A stretch of DNA of 46,635 bases from Parachlorella kessleri (Eukaryota; Chlorophyta; Trebouxiophyceae; Chlorellales; Chlorellaceae): assembly GCA_001598975.1 (NCBI GenBank), contig BBXU01001624.1, positions 1 to 46,635 of the forward strand. The letters are read 5' to 3'. The notes beneath the pieces are model-generated. The model did no database searches. It was not told the origin of the DNA and saw nothing but the letters and a program-made list of their open reading frames with translations. Made by a program: the position numbers and the translations under genes. Shown one piece after another: positions 19,201 through 29,637 of this stretch. Position 1 is the first letter of the stretch. Each line of letters begins with the position of its first letter.

Positions 19201-21961
19201 CTGCAGGTTCAGCTCCTTGTACAGACGCTTGCACTCCGAGCCCTGCACATGTGGTGCGCATAGTGCATACTTCATTGCAGCGAACAGGCTACCTGAGGTG
19301 AACCATGCTGTCAAGAAGGCCTGCGATGGTTGTGTACTGGGCTCAGACACCGAGGGGTAGCGGGAAATGTGGCAATGGTGGGTCAGAAGTCCTGCTGATG
19401 CGCTGTCTGCAGGAAGCCCTGCAGGGCTACGCAGCATGCTAGCACTGCTGCCCGCAGTCCAGCCCAGCTAGTTATTGAGGCTGCATGAGTAGTAGGCACG
19501 GTTGGCCAGGAGCTGCCCACAGGCATCTGCGGTCACAAGCAGAGTACAAGCCACTCACCTGGACATAGTACTCTGACTTGCAGTACTCGTAAGCGTGCGC
19601 CTGCATGGCAAGGGAGCAAAGCTAGCGGGTCACGTGTCACCCCCAGCCTCCCCGTGTGCACCCTGTCTAGGGCCCCTGGAACATGGTCAGTCACTTATGA
19701 CTCCAGCAGAGACTGTTGCTCACTGGCTTGACAATGTTGCTTCCAGACAGCCAATACCGCCAGCCAGTACCGCCAGAGAGCCAAAATAATTGTAGACATG
19801 GAGTTGGGCGTCCATGCAACAACGCCTGCGTAGCTTCAAAGCCTGCACTTTGCCCTGTAGTTGTAGTACCTGTGGATAGAACTTGGTTTGCGCTCCATCC
19901 ACGTCCGCCTCAACTTCGAAGACGCCAAAGGCCCCGCCCATAAGAGAGTCATACCAGTGCCCTGCACGCCGCACAACACGTGCCAGGAATTCAGCAGCCA
20001 TTGTAGGCAAAGGCCAGGAGCCCTGGGTCAGTCTGGCCTACGCATCCCAGCAGACCATAGTTGACATCGAAGATGGATTGCACATGACAGCTTGAGGTTT
20101 ACACAGCAGTTTGGGGGATGCCATCTGCGTCATTTAGCAGAGCTGAGTAGGGAACAAGCGAACAGGCACAAAGTCCGGCAACAACTGTATACACACAGAC
20201 CACAAACTACACTTGCAGGCCTTCACCCGTAATTCTACATGAATAACGAGCGCCATAAATCATGCACCCCGACCTGCCAGAACACGCAACGCACGCAGTC
20301 TGGTAGCCAGGCGCACGGCACTTGTCGCACACAGGGCCCCAACTACTTGCGCCAGCCACTTATGAGGTACCAACAAATGGTTACTATTTCCTGCCTTCCA
20401 CTTCAAACTTTCCCTGGCGAAGCTCGAAATCTGAACCCTGTAAAGGACCTCACGGTGCAGACCCAACAAGGCGCACCTGTCAACTCCCTGCAGCGCACAT
20501 CCCGAGCCGGCTGCTATCCCTCTCACTCACATCACCCCAGGACATCCAAGGTGGCCTCACATGCATACCCCCTATGCGCATGCACTGATTTGTGCACCCA
20601 ACTCACTTGGCGGCCGCATCCGCCGGCTATTGATGTCGCCTTGGGTCACAGTCACCATGAGGAACTCGGTTTTGGGCCCCACTCGGCCGCGGCGCCACTG
20701 TGGCTTGAGCGGGTGCTGCTCCTCGGGGATGCCGGGGATGATGGGGGCGGGTGGGGCCGGCGCTGCTGCCGGCACTGCAGCTGCTACTGCAGGCACTCCG
20801 GAACCATCAGGTTCTGGGCCAGCAGCAGCAGCGGCTGTTGCAGGTGCTGCTCCTCCTGTATCACCTCCTGCTGCCCCTTCCGCTGCCGCTCCAGAGGCAC
20901 CTCCACCAGAGGCAACTGCTCCACCAATCTGGGGACTCTCGTCCATAGGCTCATCTTGGGCTGCCTCCGCTGCTACTGCTGCCACCGCAGCTTCTGCTGC
21001 AGCTGTCGCCTGGACCGGCATCTGCTCAGCAGTGGACCCTCCAGCATGCACTGCTGCCTTGGCTGCCTCTGCCGCGCGGGCTTCCTCACTTCCCAGCTCG
21101 TCTTTGCCTGGCGAGCCAGGGACTGCGCTCACAGTGGGCTGGTCGGCGGCATCTGTCATAACCGCATGCCCGGCAGCAGCCTTGGTTTCAGCCTCAGCTC
21201 CATGTGGCTCTTCACCGTCCTTCAGGGGCACAGCCGTCTTGCCGGCAGCACCGCCTGGTAATAGCGCAGGCGCCTCCACAGCTGCAAGCCCCTGCACACC
21301 AGCGTCCCCACAGGTGAGGGTGACTCTCCATGTAGAGGGTCCTCCCTGCAGCTGGCCAGCGACTGGCTCAAAGCGCCCTATCAAGTCTCACAACACTGCA
21401 AGGGGCCAGGAGCACGCCAAACACCGCACAGAACCACAGCCAGTGCTGAGGTACCTGGTCCGCAAGGGTGTCAGCAACCTGGGTCTCTGGTGGGCGCCCA
21501 AAGTCTGTTCCTTGTTCGGCATACGCAGTAGCTGCTGGTCCTGCTGGGGCGACAGCTGCCTTTGCTGCAGGCCTTGCCTCCACGTCAGCAGCCTCTAAGG
21601 GAGTGGCAGGTGCACTGGTCCCCTCTCCAACTTCCATGGTCTCTCCTGAGACCTGACCTGCACCAGCAGGGCTTTCCGGCTGGTGATCTGCTCCTGCACC
21701 CAGTGCTTGCTGCACTGTTGCTGCTGCCTGGCCCTCATCAGATGCCTGTGAGGTTTCGAAGTCCTGCTCAGAACCCCTTGGTGCTAAGGGCCCCTGGCTG
21801 GCCCCAGAGCTGTCGCCTTGAAGTTTTTCTGCTGCAGGCTGGCCTTCAGCGGCACCTGTGAGCTGCCCAGCTCCTTCTGACTGCATGCCTTCACGCACGT
21901 GGCTGTCCTGAGCAGCTGGCTGCACTTCACGCCGCTGCTCCTGTGCTACAGTGCCTTCCAT
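16279..21961 (-). CDS. large nuclear protein with putative B3-like DNA-binding region
   Basis: Nine minus-strand exons join in phase: 21455-21961, 20607-21345, 19870-19961, 19559-19600, 19061-19242, 18548-18731, 17012-17899, 16494-16670 and 16279-16350, giving 960 residues. Roughly the first 380 residues are Ala/Glu/Gln/Pro-rich disorder. Exons 2-5 then form the most ordered part: TEFLMVTVTQGDINSRRMRP, HWYDSLMGGAFGVFEVEAD, AYEYCKSEYYVQ, and LYKELNLQPGDGLVFRKG followed by STKLTVMRVA. The layout of an early VTxxDI..RR..P strand and a late LxPGDGLVF....KLTVMRV strand resembles a plant B3 DNA-binding domain. This is a pattern judgement, not a database match. Downstream come basic nuclear-localisation stretches (RRKTPKKK, RKRK), an acidic EEDEEDREEG segment with poly-Ala, a His/Gln run and a compact, aromatic C-terminus ending RWCWDWNEWFFI. 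Expected role: chromatin or transcription. It could instead belong to an unrelated, alga-specific family. Confidence 0.6.
18447..18474 (-). repeat. 28-base pseudo-microexon in the B3-like gene
   Basis: On the minus strand it has a TTTCTGCAG acceptor and a GTGAGT donor. Its sequence mimics the end of the exon at 18548-18731: frame-equivalent peptides are LMPDPDAPQ here and FTPDLDAPQ in the exon. Both neighbouring exons are in phase 0, so inclusion of 28 bases would shift the frame. It has the same length and layout as the element at 1766-1793. Confidence 0.55.
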
Positions 21962-22540
21962 AGCATAGAGGCCGCAGCAGGAGGGCTGGGGCCTGTAGGT
22001 TGGGGCTGCTGGGCAGGCTGGGGCCTTTGTGGCACACGGCCGCAGGAGTTTTGATGGTTCACAGCTCCCCTGCTATCACTCAGGCTCCCGCTGCAGTGCT
22101 CAGTCGGCGTCAAGCAAGCTCCACACTAGCTGTGCTCTGCATTGGCGACCACGCTACAGCGGCTGTCATCAGCACAACAGAAGCACGCTGCAGGGCTACT
22201 CCCGCCGGCCCTTTTTCCCAGGCGCACACAAGGTTGGAGGGGCAGCGTCGAGTGAATATTGTTTTAAGTCCTTGTTTCCTTATGTGCGATATGCAGTGGA
22301 AAGGCTTGCCGTTGTGTTGTGCAGGGTAAGGCACATCAAGTAGCGCTGCGGTTCGAGCCCAGGAGCATATGGTAAGAGAGTTATAGTCTTCCTTCATCCT
22401 ACCCTGCTATGTTCTGCAGCCAGATGACCCCTGTCATGATGCAGCGAGTACGGTAGGGCCTTGCCTACCTTACACAGTGCCGCTGGTTTTCTGCGCTGAA
22501 GGTGGGTTGCTGAGCCTTCATATTGCAGCTGTGTGACCCC
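21962..22540. promoter_or_regulatory. divergent promoter region, B3-like gene and EF-hand gene
   Basis: 579 bases between divergent starts. On the plus side a TATTGCAG just upstream of 22529 could be the acceptor of a 5' UTR intron for the EF-hand gene. AT-rich patches occur around 22254-22275. No recognised operator was found. Confidence 0.35.
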
Positions 22541-23955
22541 ATGGCTAGCCTACGTGGGTTGAGCAGGCGCACACGGAGCGAGGCAGCTCTGCGGGAGGCG
22601 TTTGCCAGCATGGACCATGACGGTGCGCCCACGCCGCAGCCTGGTGCTCGTTTTCTGTCACAAGTAGTGGAGTGCCCTGCAGACCTTGTGTTGCCTCCTG
22701 GTGGGCAGGCTGGCGTGCGTCTGTTGCCTCGCAGCAAGCCTGCCAATAGCACGGAATGGGCCGTGCGTTATCTGTGCTGCCTTGCCTAGTGCCAAAACCC
22801 GCGACTGACTATCACCATGAACATTCTGGTGGTTTCAGGCCTGGATGCAGTTGCAGACTAACAACAGTTGGGGTAGCGAGTGCCAGGCAGTTGGTGGGTC
22901 TGTTCTGCAGGGAATGGGGTGATCGATGCGACGGAGCTGCAGGGCGTGCTGAAGGGTATGGGTCTGGGCGACACTCCAGAGGAGGTGGCAGAGCTGCTGG
23001 CCCAGTTGGATTTGGACAATGATGGCTCAGTTGATTATCAAGAGTTTAAGCGGGTTATGTCAGCAAAAGCAGAGGTATGCGTCGCGCGGCTGATGCTTTG
23101 CATGGTGGTAACAACTCCCATCTTCGGCAGTCACGCCTTACTGGTCCACAGGAGTCGCAGGGCAATCCTTGTTGGGGTTGCAAGGATAAGGTGTTGCCAA
23201 GGTCTGCGTTCCTGGCTGTCTTGCAGGACGAAGAAGTAGACAGGTCAATTGACGAGCTTCTATCCGTGTTTAACTCACTTGATATTGACGCAACTGGGTC
23301 TCTCTCAGCCGATGAGGTAAATTCCGTATAAGCTCTCTGGTGTTTGGCCGGTGTTTTGGTGGCCATTGCCACCCGATTGCACTCTCAGTGCTTGCGGGGT
23401 CTTGCTAGATGTGTGGTGCAGTCTGCTGCCAATGGGAGGGGGGTGGAAGGAAGTAAGTGCCCCGTTTGACCCCTCCTGCTGCAGCTTCAGCGTGGTTTGA
23501 AGATTCTCGGCGTGAAACTCTCCCTGGACGAGGTTGCGGTCCTCATAGAGGAGGTTGACACCGATGGTGACGGCGAGGTGGGTACTCCGGTAGCTGTATC
23601 ATCATGATGTGCCTTGGCATCTCAAATTCCATGCCAGGTTGTAGGGCGGCGTTTTGTGGTCAGCAGATTGGCAGGCAACAGCCTTGGTAGGTATGGTTTG
23701 GAGGTTTGCTGCTGGGAATCTTGCACAGAATGGCTCATGTCGGCCAGGGGGTAAGTCTGCAGAACTTGATCTCTTAGCTCAATGCTCACTTTTTAGTTTA
23801 AGGAGACCTGATCTGTCAATTAGTGATATGCTCCCTGAACGTACATTCCTGGTTGCATTTGTGCATATATGCAGATATCATATGATGAGTTCGTTGACTA
23901 TGTGATGAACTTTGAAGTCCCTGATGGCTCGCGTCACTACCCATTGGACACATAG
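22541..23955 (+). CDS. calmodulin-like protein with four canonical EF-hands
   Basis: Five exons join in phase: 22541-22622, 22911-23074, 23227-23316, 23485-23577 and 23875-23955, giving 169 residues. The four 12-residue calcium loops are at residues 25-36 (DHDGNGVIDATE), 61-72 (DLDNDGSVDYQE), 101-112 (DIDATGSLSADE) and 137-148 (DTDGDGEISYDE). All have Asp at position 1 and Glu at position 12, so all four should bind Ca2+. The N-terminal extension is short and basic (SLRGLSRRTR); the tail ends EVPDGSRHYPLDT. The spacing fits the calmodulin/centrin superfamily, but the inter-loop helices match neither true calmodulin nor centrin, so it is best called a calmodulin-like sensor. Introns fall inside or beside several loops. 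No myristoylation glycine or membrane segment is present. The 3' end of the coding region overlaps the tail of the minus-strand neighbour. Confidence 0.88.
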
Positions 23956-25309
23956 CCCGTGCTGGCGCCCGTATTAACGGATAACACGGTTGCATCAGTG
24001 AGCGGCAAGTCTTGGGTACATTTGTAGTTATTACTGTAGTTTTCATAGCTCAGAACTGCTCTCAGCACCGCTGTTGCTGCCTCAATAGCTTTGGACTTCA
24101 CTGTCATACCCATTCTCTCTGCCTCTTGGCTGAGCAGTCGCATTGTGTCATTTGTGTTAAGCTGCGCCAACGAGCTTTCGTTGGAACGTGTTCTGCGCCT
24201 GCTGGTTCTGCACCTTATGTCAGGTGGCGTGTACCATTGCTTCTGTAACAGTTGCGAGATGAGAAGTCCACTGCTCCAGTTGGGTCCTCAGCCTGGTGAT
24301 GTGCTGTTGGTGCTTGGTCCTGCGTGCATGGACACATTGATAAGCTAATGCAGGGGATACTTGTCTGCATTGTGGCATATCGAATCCTTGGTCACCATCA
24401 TCAACCTGTTTTAAAACTAGGGATGGAGCAGTGGTTGCTATACAGGAAGCTTGGTCAGAAGGCTGCACTTGGTGTCTGCCTTCCAAGATGCCATGAAGAA
24501 TAGCATGCCAGAGCATAACTGCACTGCCCCTGTCGCCGCAGTTCGCCTTCAATTCTGTTCGCACAACCAGCCACCCTGAATAAATAGGCGGCCACTTACC
24601 TGTCTGCCTCGAACTGAGCGGCAAGGTCCCGCTTGCTGTCACGTAGCAGCTCCAGGTGCTTAATGAGGGTGGCGCCCTGCGTAGCCACTTGGCCAGTGCA
24701 CAGTGTCAGCTTCAAACGAGGCTTCACTCGGGCATCGCATCACAGGCAACGTTGCAGTGTGTCCGGTGGGTACAAACGACAGCTTACATATATATTAAAT
24801 CAGGCCCACAGCAAGACAGAGAAGGGAGCCAACACTGACTGCGCAAGTTACTGTCGTCCACATGGCACAGACAATGCTGCCTATCTAGGCGGCCACACCT
24901 CCTCGGCTTCCTTCTGTGCTTGTGCGGTCAGCGTCTGCAGCTGCTCATTGCCCTGCTGGACCCTGCCCGCGACTTCTGCCGCTTGCCTCAATGCCGCCAG
25001 CTTCTCTGCGGCGCTCAGTCAGAACGCATGAAAGGTGGCTAGTGCCTCTACCCTTGCTCCTCAGGATACCTCCCAACCCACAGCCTACCTGCACCTAGGC
25101 TGTCCACCTCTTTTTGCAGCGCCTGGAGGTTGTCCTTCTCGGCTTGCAGCAGTAACGCCAGCTCTGAGCTCTTGTGCTCATATTCTGCAACGGGGCCACG
25201 GCCAGTATATTAGGAAGGCAGGTTTTACGGCATCTGAAGGAGCACGGCCATCCTCACCGCTGATCTGTCTGCGCGCTGCACGCCACAGCTCTGCGTTCTC
25301 TGCTGTCAT
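23937..25309 (-). CDS. small coiled-coil protein, function unknown
   Basis: Minus-strand exons in consistent phase: 25258-25309, 25095-25184, 24899-25005, 24600-24676, 24235-24319 and 23937-24161 (211 residues). Without the last splice, which removes only 73 bases, the frame stops at TGA 24220-24222 and gives 141 residues. Almost the whole product is predicted helical and charged with heptad-like spacing (HKSSELALLLQAEKDNLQAL, NEQLQTLTAQAQKEAEE, HLELLRDSKRDLAAQFEADR), so an extended coiled coil is expected. The ATG at 25309 could instead be an acceptor inside a longer first region (TATGACAGCAG), so an upstream exon may be missing. No domain is recognised; a structural role in flagellar, centrosomal or vesicle-tethering complexes is possible but not shown. 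If the last exon is used, its stop overlaps the EF-hand gene's coding end by 19 bases. Confidence 0.6.
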
Positions 25310-26366
25310 ATTTCAAGTATCGTGGTGTTGCGAGGTATGTGTGTGATGAACAGCAAGTAAATTTACAGCCATGGCGAGAAGCGCCTTCTTTCGACTTTCG
25401 CATGCTTTGTTCATGCACAGCATGCCAAACCCTGCTGTACTGCAGCTGTCAATCCTTGTTAATGGTGGGCAGGCATTGCCAACTGCGTTAAACGAAGGAG
25501 AGGATAGGGTGAACGCTACTGACAGGGCTGGATTGCCAAGACATCCTGCCAGGATGTTGAGGAACTTGCACTGCCGCTGGTGCGTTCCGCTATATTAGTA
25601 TGGGTGGCAGATAGTGCGAACAGGGAGTGAGTTAAGCTGGACTGACAGGGCTGGGTGCAGAATGTGCCTGAGTCTTGCCTGAATGCTGCTATATGCTGGA
25701 TGCACAGCCTATACATTCAGCCAGGATGCTGCAGCGTTGTGCAACACTGTCCAGCTTAGCTCATGCCGAATGCCCCCAAATGCTTCTGACAGTTCACATT
25801 CTTCCCATCGTACATAATCTTACAATACCTTACTATCAATAGGCAACAGCGCCTCTCTGACATGCCAACTGTTCTTGCATGGCAGGCAGGCAGGTGACTA
25901 GTGTATGCATGAAATTGCCTCAGCAGCTTCGTGGATCGCATGAGCAACATGAGCAACATTTGAAAGCAGTGTAAGGAGTACATTCCAGCAGAGATTCAGT
26001 GATTCAATGTCAGCAAACATGACAAGAGTAGCAGATTAGTACCTACACAAGCCCATGCTGTGCAATAGCTCGCCAGGCCTAGCAAGCGAGCGTTTTCCCA
26101 AACAACTTCGACAGCAGCAAGACAACCCCTGCAATTGATGCTGCAACTTCAAAAGCGAGCATAACCACACCTTCCAATTCCTCCATCCCAGCTTCTCCCA
26201 AGCCCTAATATACAACTACCAGAGCCAACCTGCCCAAACAAATTCGCAGAGGCATGAGACAAAACTCCTCACTCCACCTCAGCTCAGACCTACCATGCAT
26301 TCCCAAGCCTACTACCAAACCTCGGAACCACTACCATCCTACTATAACAGCAAGCCGACAATCTGT
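25310..26366. other. intergenic region upstream of the coiled-coil gene, about 1.06 kb
   Basis: No coding exon seen. It holds one copy of a dispersed repeat (25591-25688). The part 26090-26360 is markedly C/A-rich and G-poor on the plus strand, i.e. G/T-rich in the sense of the Mpv17 transcript that ends at 26367, which suggests a long 3' UTR. A TTACA (TGTAA on the minus strand) at about 25829 could be its polyadenylation signal. Confidence 0.35.
25591..25688. repeat. dispersed repeat, copy A
   Basis: It shares about 80-85 percent of its bases by eye with 38777-38897. Both run TATTAGTATGGGTGGCAGATA-like, then GTGCAAACAG-like, AGCTGG, ACTGACAGGGCTGG, TGCAGAATG and CCTGAGTCTTGCCTGA. This copy lacks the GGACT expansion present in copy B. 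No ORF or terminal repeat is visible, so the family type is unknown. Confidence 0.7.
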
Positions 26367-28760
26367 TTAGTGTGCCTTGGCATGTGCCAGCTGCCCATGA
26401 TGGCTGTGCAAGTCATCACCCCGCACAACTAGGTCATCAATGACCTCAGTCTTCTTGGAGAAGTCGCCCGCTGCAGCCCGAGACAGCAGGTAGGTCCCAG
26501 CGATCTGCAGCAGACAGACTGAAAGCTTGTTGATTCGCATGGTCGACAGCACCTTCATGCCAATGATGTCAACGATGACACGCCCTACAACTGCTACCCT
26601 TAGAACAACCCCAGCCACAACTCCAGCCTCATATAAACCCTCGCCGGGATACCAAGACGCAATGAAATTGCATGCAGCCACAGCAGAAGAATATAGACGG
26701 GCACAACTGCATACCACATGGCCACTATAGGAAATTGACACAAGAACCCTCGTACCCATGATCCTTTCACCAACCTACACCTAGCTTAGGGAGCATGACG
26801 CAGCTAACTTACCGACACCACGTTGGCATACAGAATCCTCTGGTTGGGCGGCACCAGCGCAAAGTTTATGAGATGCGCTGCGGGCCAAAGCTTGTAGCCA
26901 GCAATGAGTGTGGGGGCAAACTTGTCCTTCACCTCCTCCACAAATTCACTGCAAGCACGAAGGGGGGAACTTTTGATGAGGGTGTTGTCTAGCTTGTCAA
27001 CCAACTTCACCGGTCTTGCAGCTACCCAACCCACACCTACAAGAGTACCACGCACAGGCTTGAGGCCAGGATCGTCTGGTAGACAGACTGCTTTCTCTGT
27101 GAAGGGAGAGGGAAACAACGACAAGCATGTGGATGCAGAACACTTGTTGGCAAGTACCCAGGAGTAAGTTCACAAGTGTAGTCCACTGCCCGACCTCATG
27201 TCCGCATTCATTCACACCGTTTAGGTAATAAATAACCACACGCAAAGTTTGAGTATCCACGGCGCACTCCCCCACAAAAAATACCCCGCAGGCAGTTCGC
27301 GTTCTCTTGAGTGCCGATTGGCACCGACAATCTGTAGTCTGGGTAGTAATACAGAAAATGCACTGCTGGTTGGTGAAGAGTTGTACTCACCCTGGCCGCC
27401 CCTCTGCTGTGACCTTGTAACCATAGAACACCGGTGTGCAGGCGGGGGCAAACAGCAGCTGATCCAACGCCACCTTGCTGAACACAGCCTGCGCCGATTT
27501 GGGGTTGTGCGGCATGATCCGCTGCAACAGGGCAAAAGCATTGCCGTCAGCAGGAAGCTCCCATCATCGGAATCAGATCCAGCACCACACGGCTGGAGAC
27601 GGGCTGCTGATCTGGCTGAACCTTGCTAATCTGGCCACTGCGCCTGGGCCAGAGACACAGCAACCAAAAGTTACTCAGACTACAGCTAGGGCTCGACCCC
27701 ACCAGTACTTTGTTAGCATATCAGCAGGAAAGCAGGAATCAGCAGGAAAGGCTGGAACAAAGCCCTGTCCAAGAGCCGCTGCCGCCCATTTTATGCAGTA
27801 TGCTTCACCAACGTCCCCCACTATCGCCTTCAAAAAACCACCCCAGTGCTCCAGCGCGCATTGCCAGGCGCACACGCACGCGTTCAGCCTTAGCGTAACT
27901 ACAGCACATGGCAGGCTTCCTCGCCCTACTGAAACTCGGCCATCATGATGCTTACCCCATCGAGGAATCTGTACCAGTAATGCCCCACGGGGCCACCAAA
28001 GGCGCCAGCAAAGACAGCAAAGCGGGCTGTACGTGCCCAGTCGTTCCTGCAAAATGGGTCAAGCAGGCGGCTTGCAGTCACACTGTATACCGGAAAAGCC
28101 GCAACTTATGGCCTAGCGAGTGAGGCAGGACGAGGCACCTCTACTGACCAGGCCACTTCTCCCATAACCATCAGGAGCCCGTTGACATGCTTGGAGTCCC
28201 ACCAATCGTAAGCTGGAGCAGTCAAATGCACTCAGCGTACCGCTACCATGAGCGTAGTGCAGTTTGCTCGGTGCAAACCAGGCGTACTACGAATCCACCC
28301 TTAGCCAAGGCTCTCACCTCCAGTCTGGGGAGTGTGCAGGTTTGGAGGCACGCTGTGCTATGAGGTCACCCAGCACTGCAGCTACTACGCTGGTGAAAGC
28401 CTTGGTGCGCACCGGAGAGCTGCAAGCGGCAACAAGTGCAGCAGCTTAACTACTGCAATGTACGGGGCGGTGCAAGTGCAAACAAGACCTTGCGGCCTGT
28501 CACAAGCACCTGCGGCTTCCCAAATGCTGTCAAGACAGTGGCTAGGTAGCCACACCCTTTGTCCACGTCACACAAATCCTTCCAAAGTAGATGTTGTCAA
28601 CGCAGGTGCCAACAGCTACAATTGCACAGGGGATGTCTAACTGTGCTGCTCTGACAGACACCCCCCTTCCTCACCTATCCAAGTGCTTCATATATGTCTT
28701 CCAAGCCTGCTTCAGGGGGCGGCCCATCCCCCCTTGGCTGAAACTAACGGCACCGTTCAT
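26367..28760 (-). CDS. Mpv17/PMP22 family membrane protein, paralogue 1
   Basis: Small four-helix proteins of this family sit in mitochondrial, peroxisomal or plastid membranes and are thought to form channels or affect metabolite balance. Minus-strand exons in phase: 28675-28760 (or from 28727), 28318-28419, 27956-28046, 27391-27521, 26813-26948 and 26367-26504, giving 216 or 227 residues. Family signatures in order: TYMKHLDSSPVRTKAFTS, AVLGDLIAQ, GAFGGPVGHYWYRFLDG, SKVALDQLLFAPACTPVFYG, and YKLWPAAHLINFALVPPNQR followed by ILYANVVS. The C-terminus is a soluble His-rich tail (DDLHSHHGQLAHAKAH). The choice between in-frame ATGs at 28760 and 28727 is open; the first adds MNGAVSFSQGG. It has an extra intron inside the LDS codon that paralogue 2 lacks. 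Confidence 0.9.
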
Positions 28761-29637
28761 GCTGAGACTAAAGAAGTCACCAGAGGCCGGATCCCTCGAA
28801 CCGATCAGACGTTTGTTCTCGTGTTGTGTGTTAAAACTAATCAACAGCTTCAGCAATGAAAGCACCGAGAGCTAGGAACAAAACTGGCCGGGCCGCCAAC
28901 CAGCTTCGAACAAGTGTAGGTGGAAGGAGGGTAGAAGCTGACTAGGGAGGGGGGCCCCTGGGGAAGAGTATCTCCAACAGTATTTGTTCCAAGGGACAGT
29001 TTGACAATAAAGAAACAGAGCCAGGAAACCAACTGGTGTATGTCTAGCACATGGTTTGCCGTGCCATCATGCTGGCAAGGCAGTCTAGGATTGTGCGTCG
29101 TATGGGGAAGATTACCTCACTGATCGCAGAAAACAATATGACCAATCCAGCATAAGCGGAGTCAGCGTTGTTGTCCTCTCATGCGCCATGGGCGTGCTGT
29201 GCCTGGATTGCCACAAGGGCCTTGTCGTGACAACTGGCATTGGATGGCAGTGCAACCACCTCCTAGGCGCCGCTGGTACATCTCCAATCTCAAATGCATG
29301 CTTCAGGCATCTGAGGTTTGTGCCTGGCAACGGATTCTGCTCCTTCCCACAGGGCAAGTGACAGGGTGTGGAGGGGTGCATTTCAGAAAGCGGTCACACC
29401 CGCTCGCAGGAGGTACACAGCAGCTGTCACGCGAGTCATGGTGCCACTTCTATGTCAGCGTTACAATTTGCAATCACTGTAGTTGACATGAGGCTGACTG
29501 GGAGGTTGGTAGTGACGCTTGTGAACAGGCTGCTGGGGCAGCAGTGCAAGACCACCATGGTCTTGTTCCATTGTCAGCTACAGTACGTGAACTTACAAAG
29601 ACCTCTCCCTACTGCCAACTTCCTCACACACCATCAC
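28761..29637. other. intergenic region between Mpv17 paralogue 1 and the GIDE gene
   Basis: About 880 bases upstream of the Mpv17 start and downstream of the GIDE stop. I looked for a RING finger exon (paired CxxC with PCGH) on the minus strand and found none. A short open stretch near 29112-29381 (minus) with CHLPCGKEQ lacks the spacing of a RING and has no matching splice phase. Promoter elements for the Mpv17 gene should lie in the right-hand end of paralogue 1's upstream region, from 28761. Confidence 0.4.
29593..29597 (-). terminator. TGTAA polyadenylation motif of the GIDE gene
   Basis: TTACA on the plus strand reads TGTAA on the minus strand, 41 bases after the TAG stop at 29638-29640. 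TGTAA is the common polyadenylation signal in chlorophyte algae. The short motif alone is weak evidence; the distance is right for a compact 3' UTR. Confidence 0.4.

Noticed and set aside
20239..21598. Long plus-strand open frames over the B3-like gene
   Set aside because: They are Cys/Ser/Pro/Ala-rich shadows of the Ala/Glu-rich minus exon, which has phase-matched splice sites on both sides.
22541..23955. Centrin
   Set aside because: The length is similar, but the helix sequences and the C-terminus differ and all four loops are canonical. Calmodulin-like is the safer name.
24220..24642. Continuous 140-codon minus frame as one exon
   Set aside because: The coiled-coil exons on each side splice in phase across 24320-24599; the intervening peptide has no coil character.
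29112..29381. RING finger exon for the GIDE protein
   Set aside because: The cysteines lack CxxC-PCGH-C spacing and the segment has no acceptor in the phase of the upstream donor.
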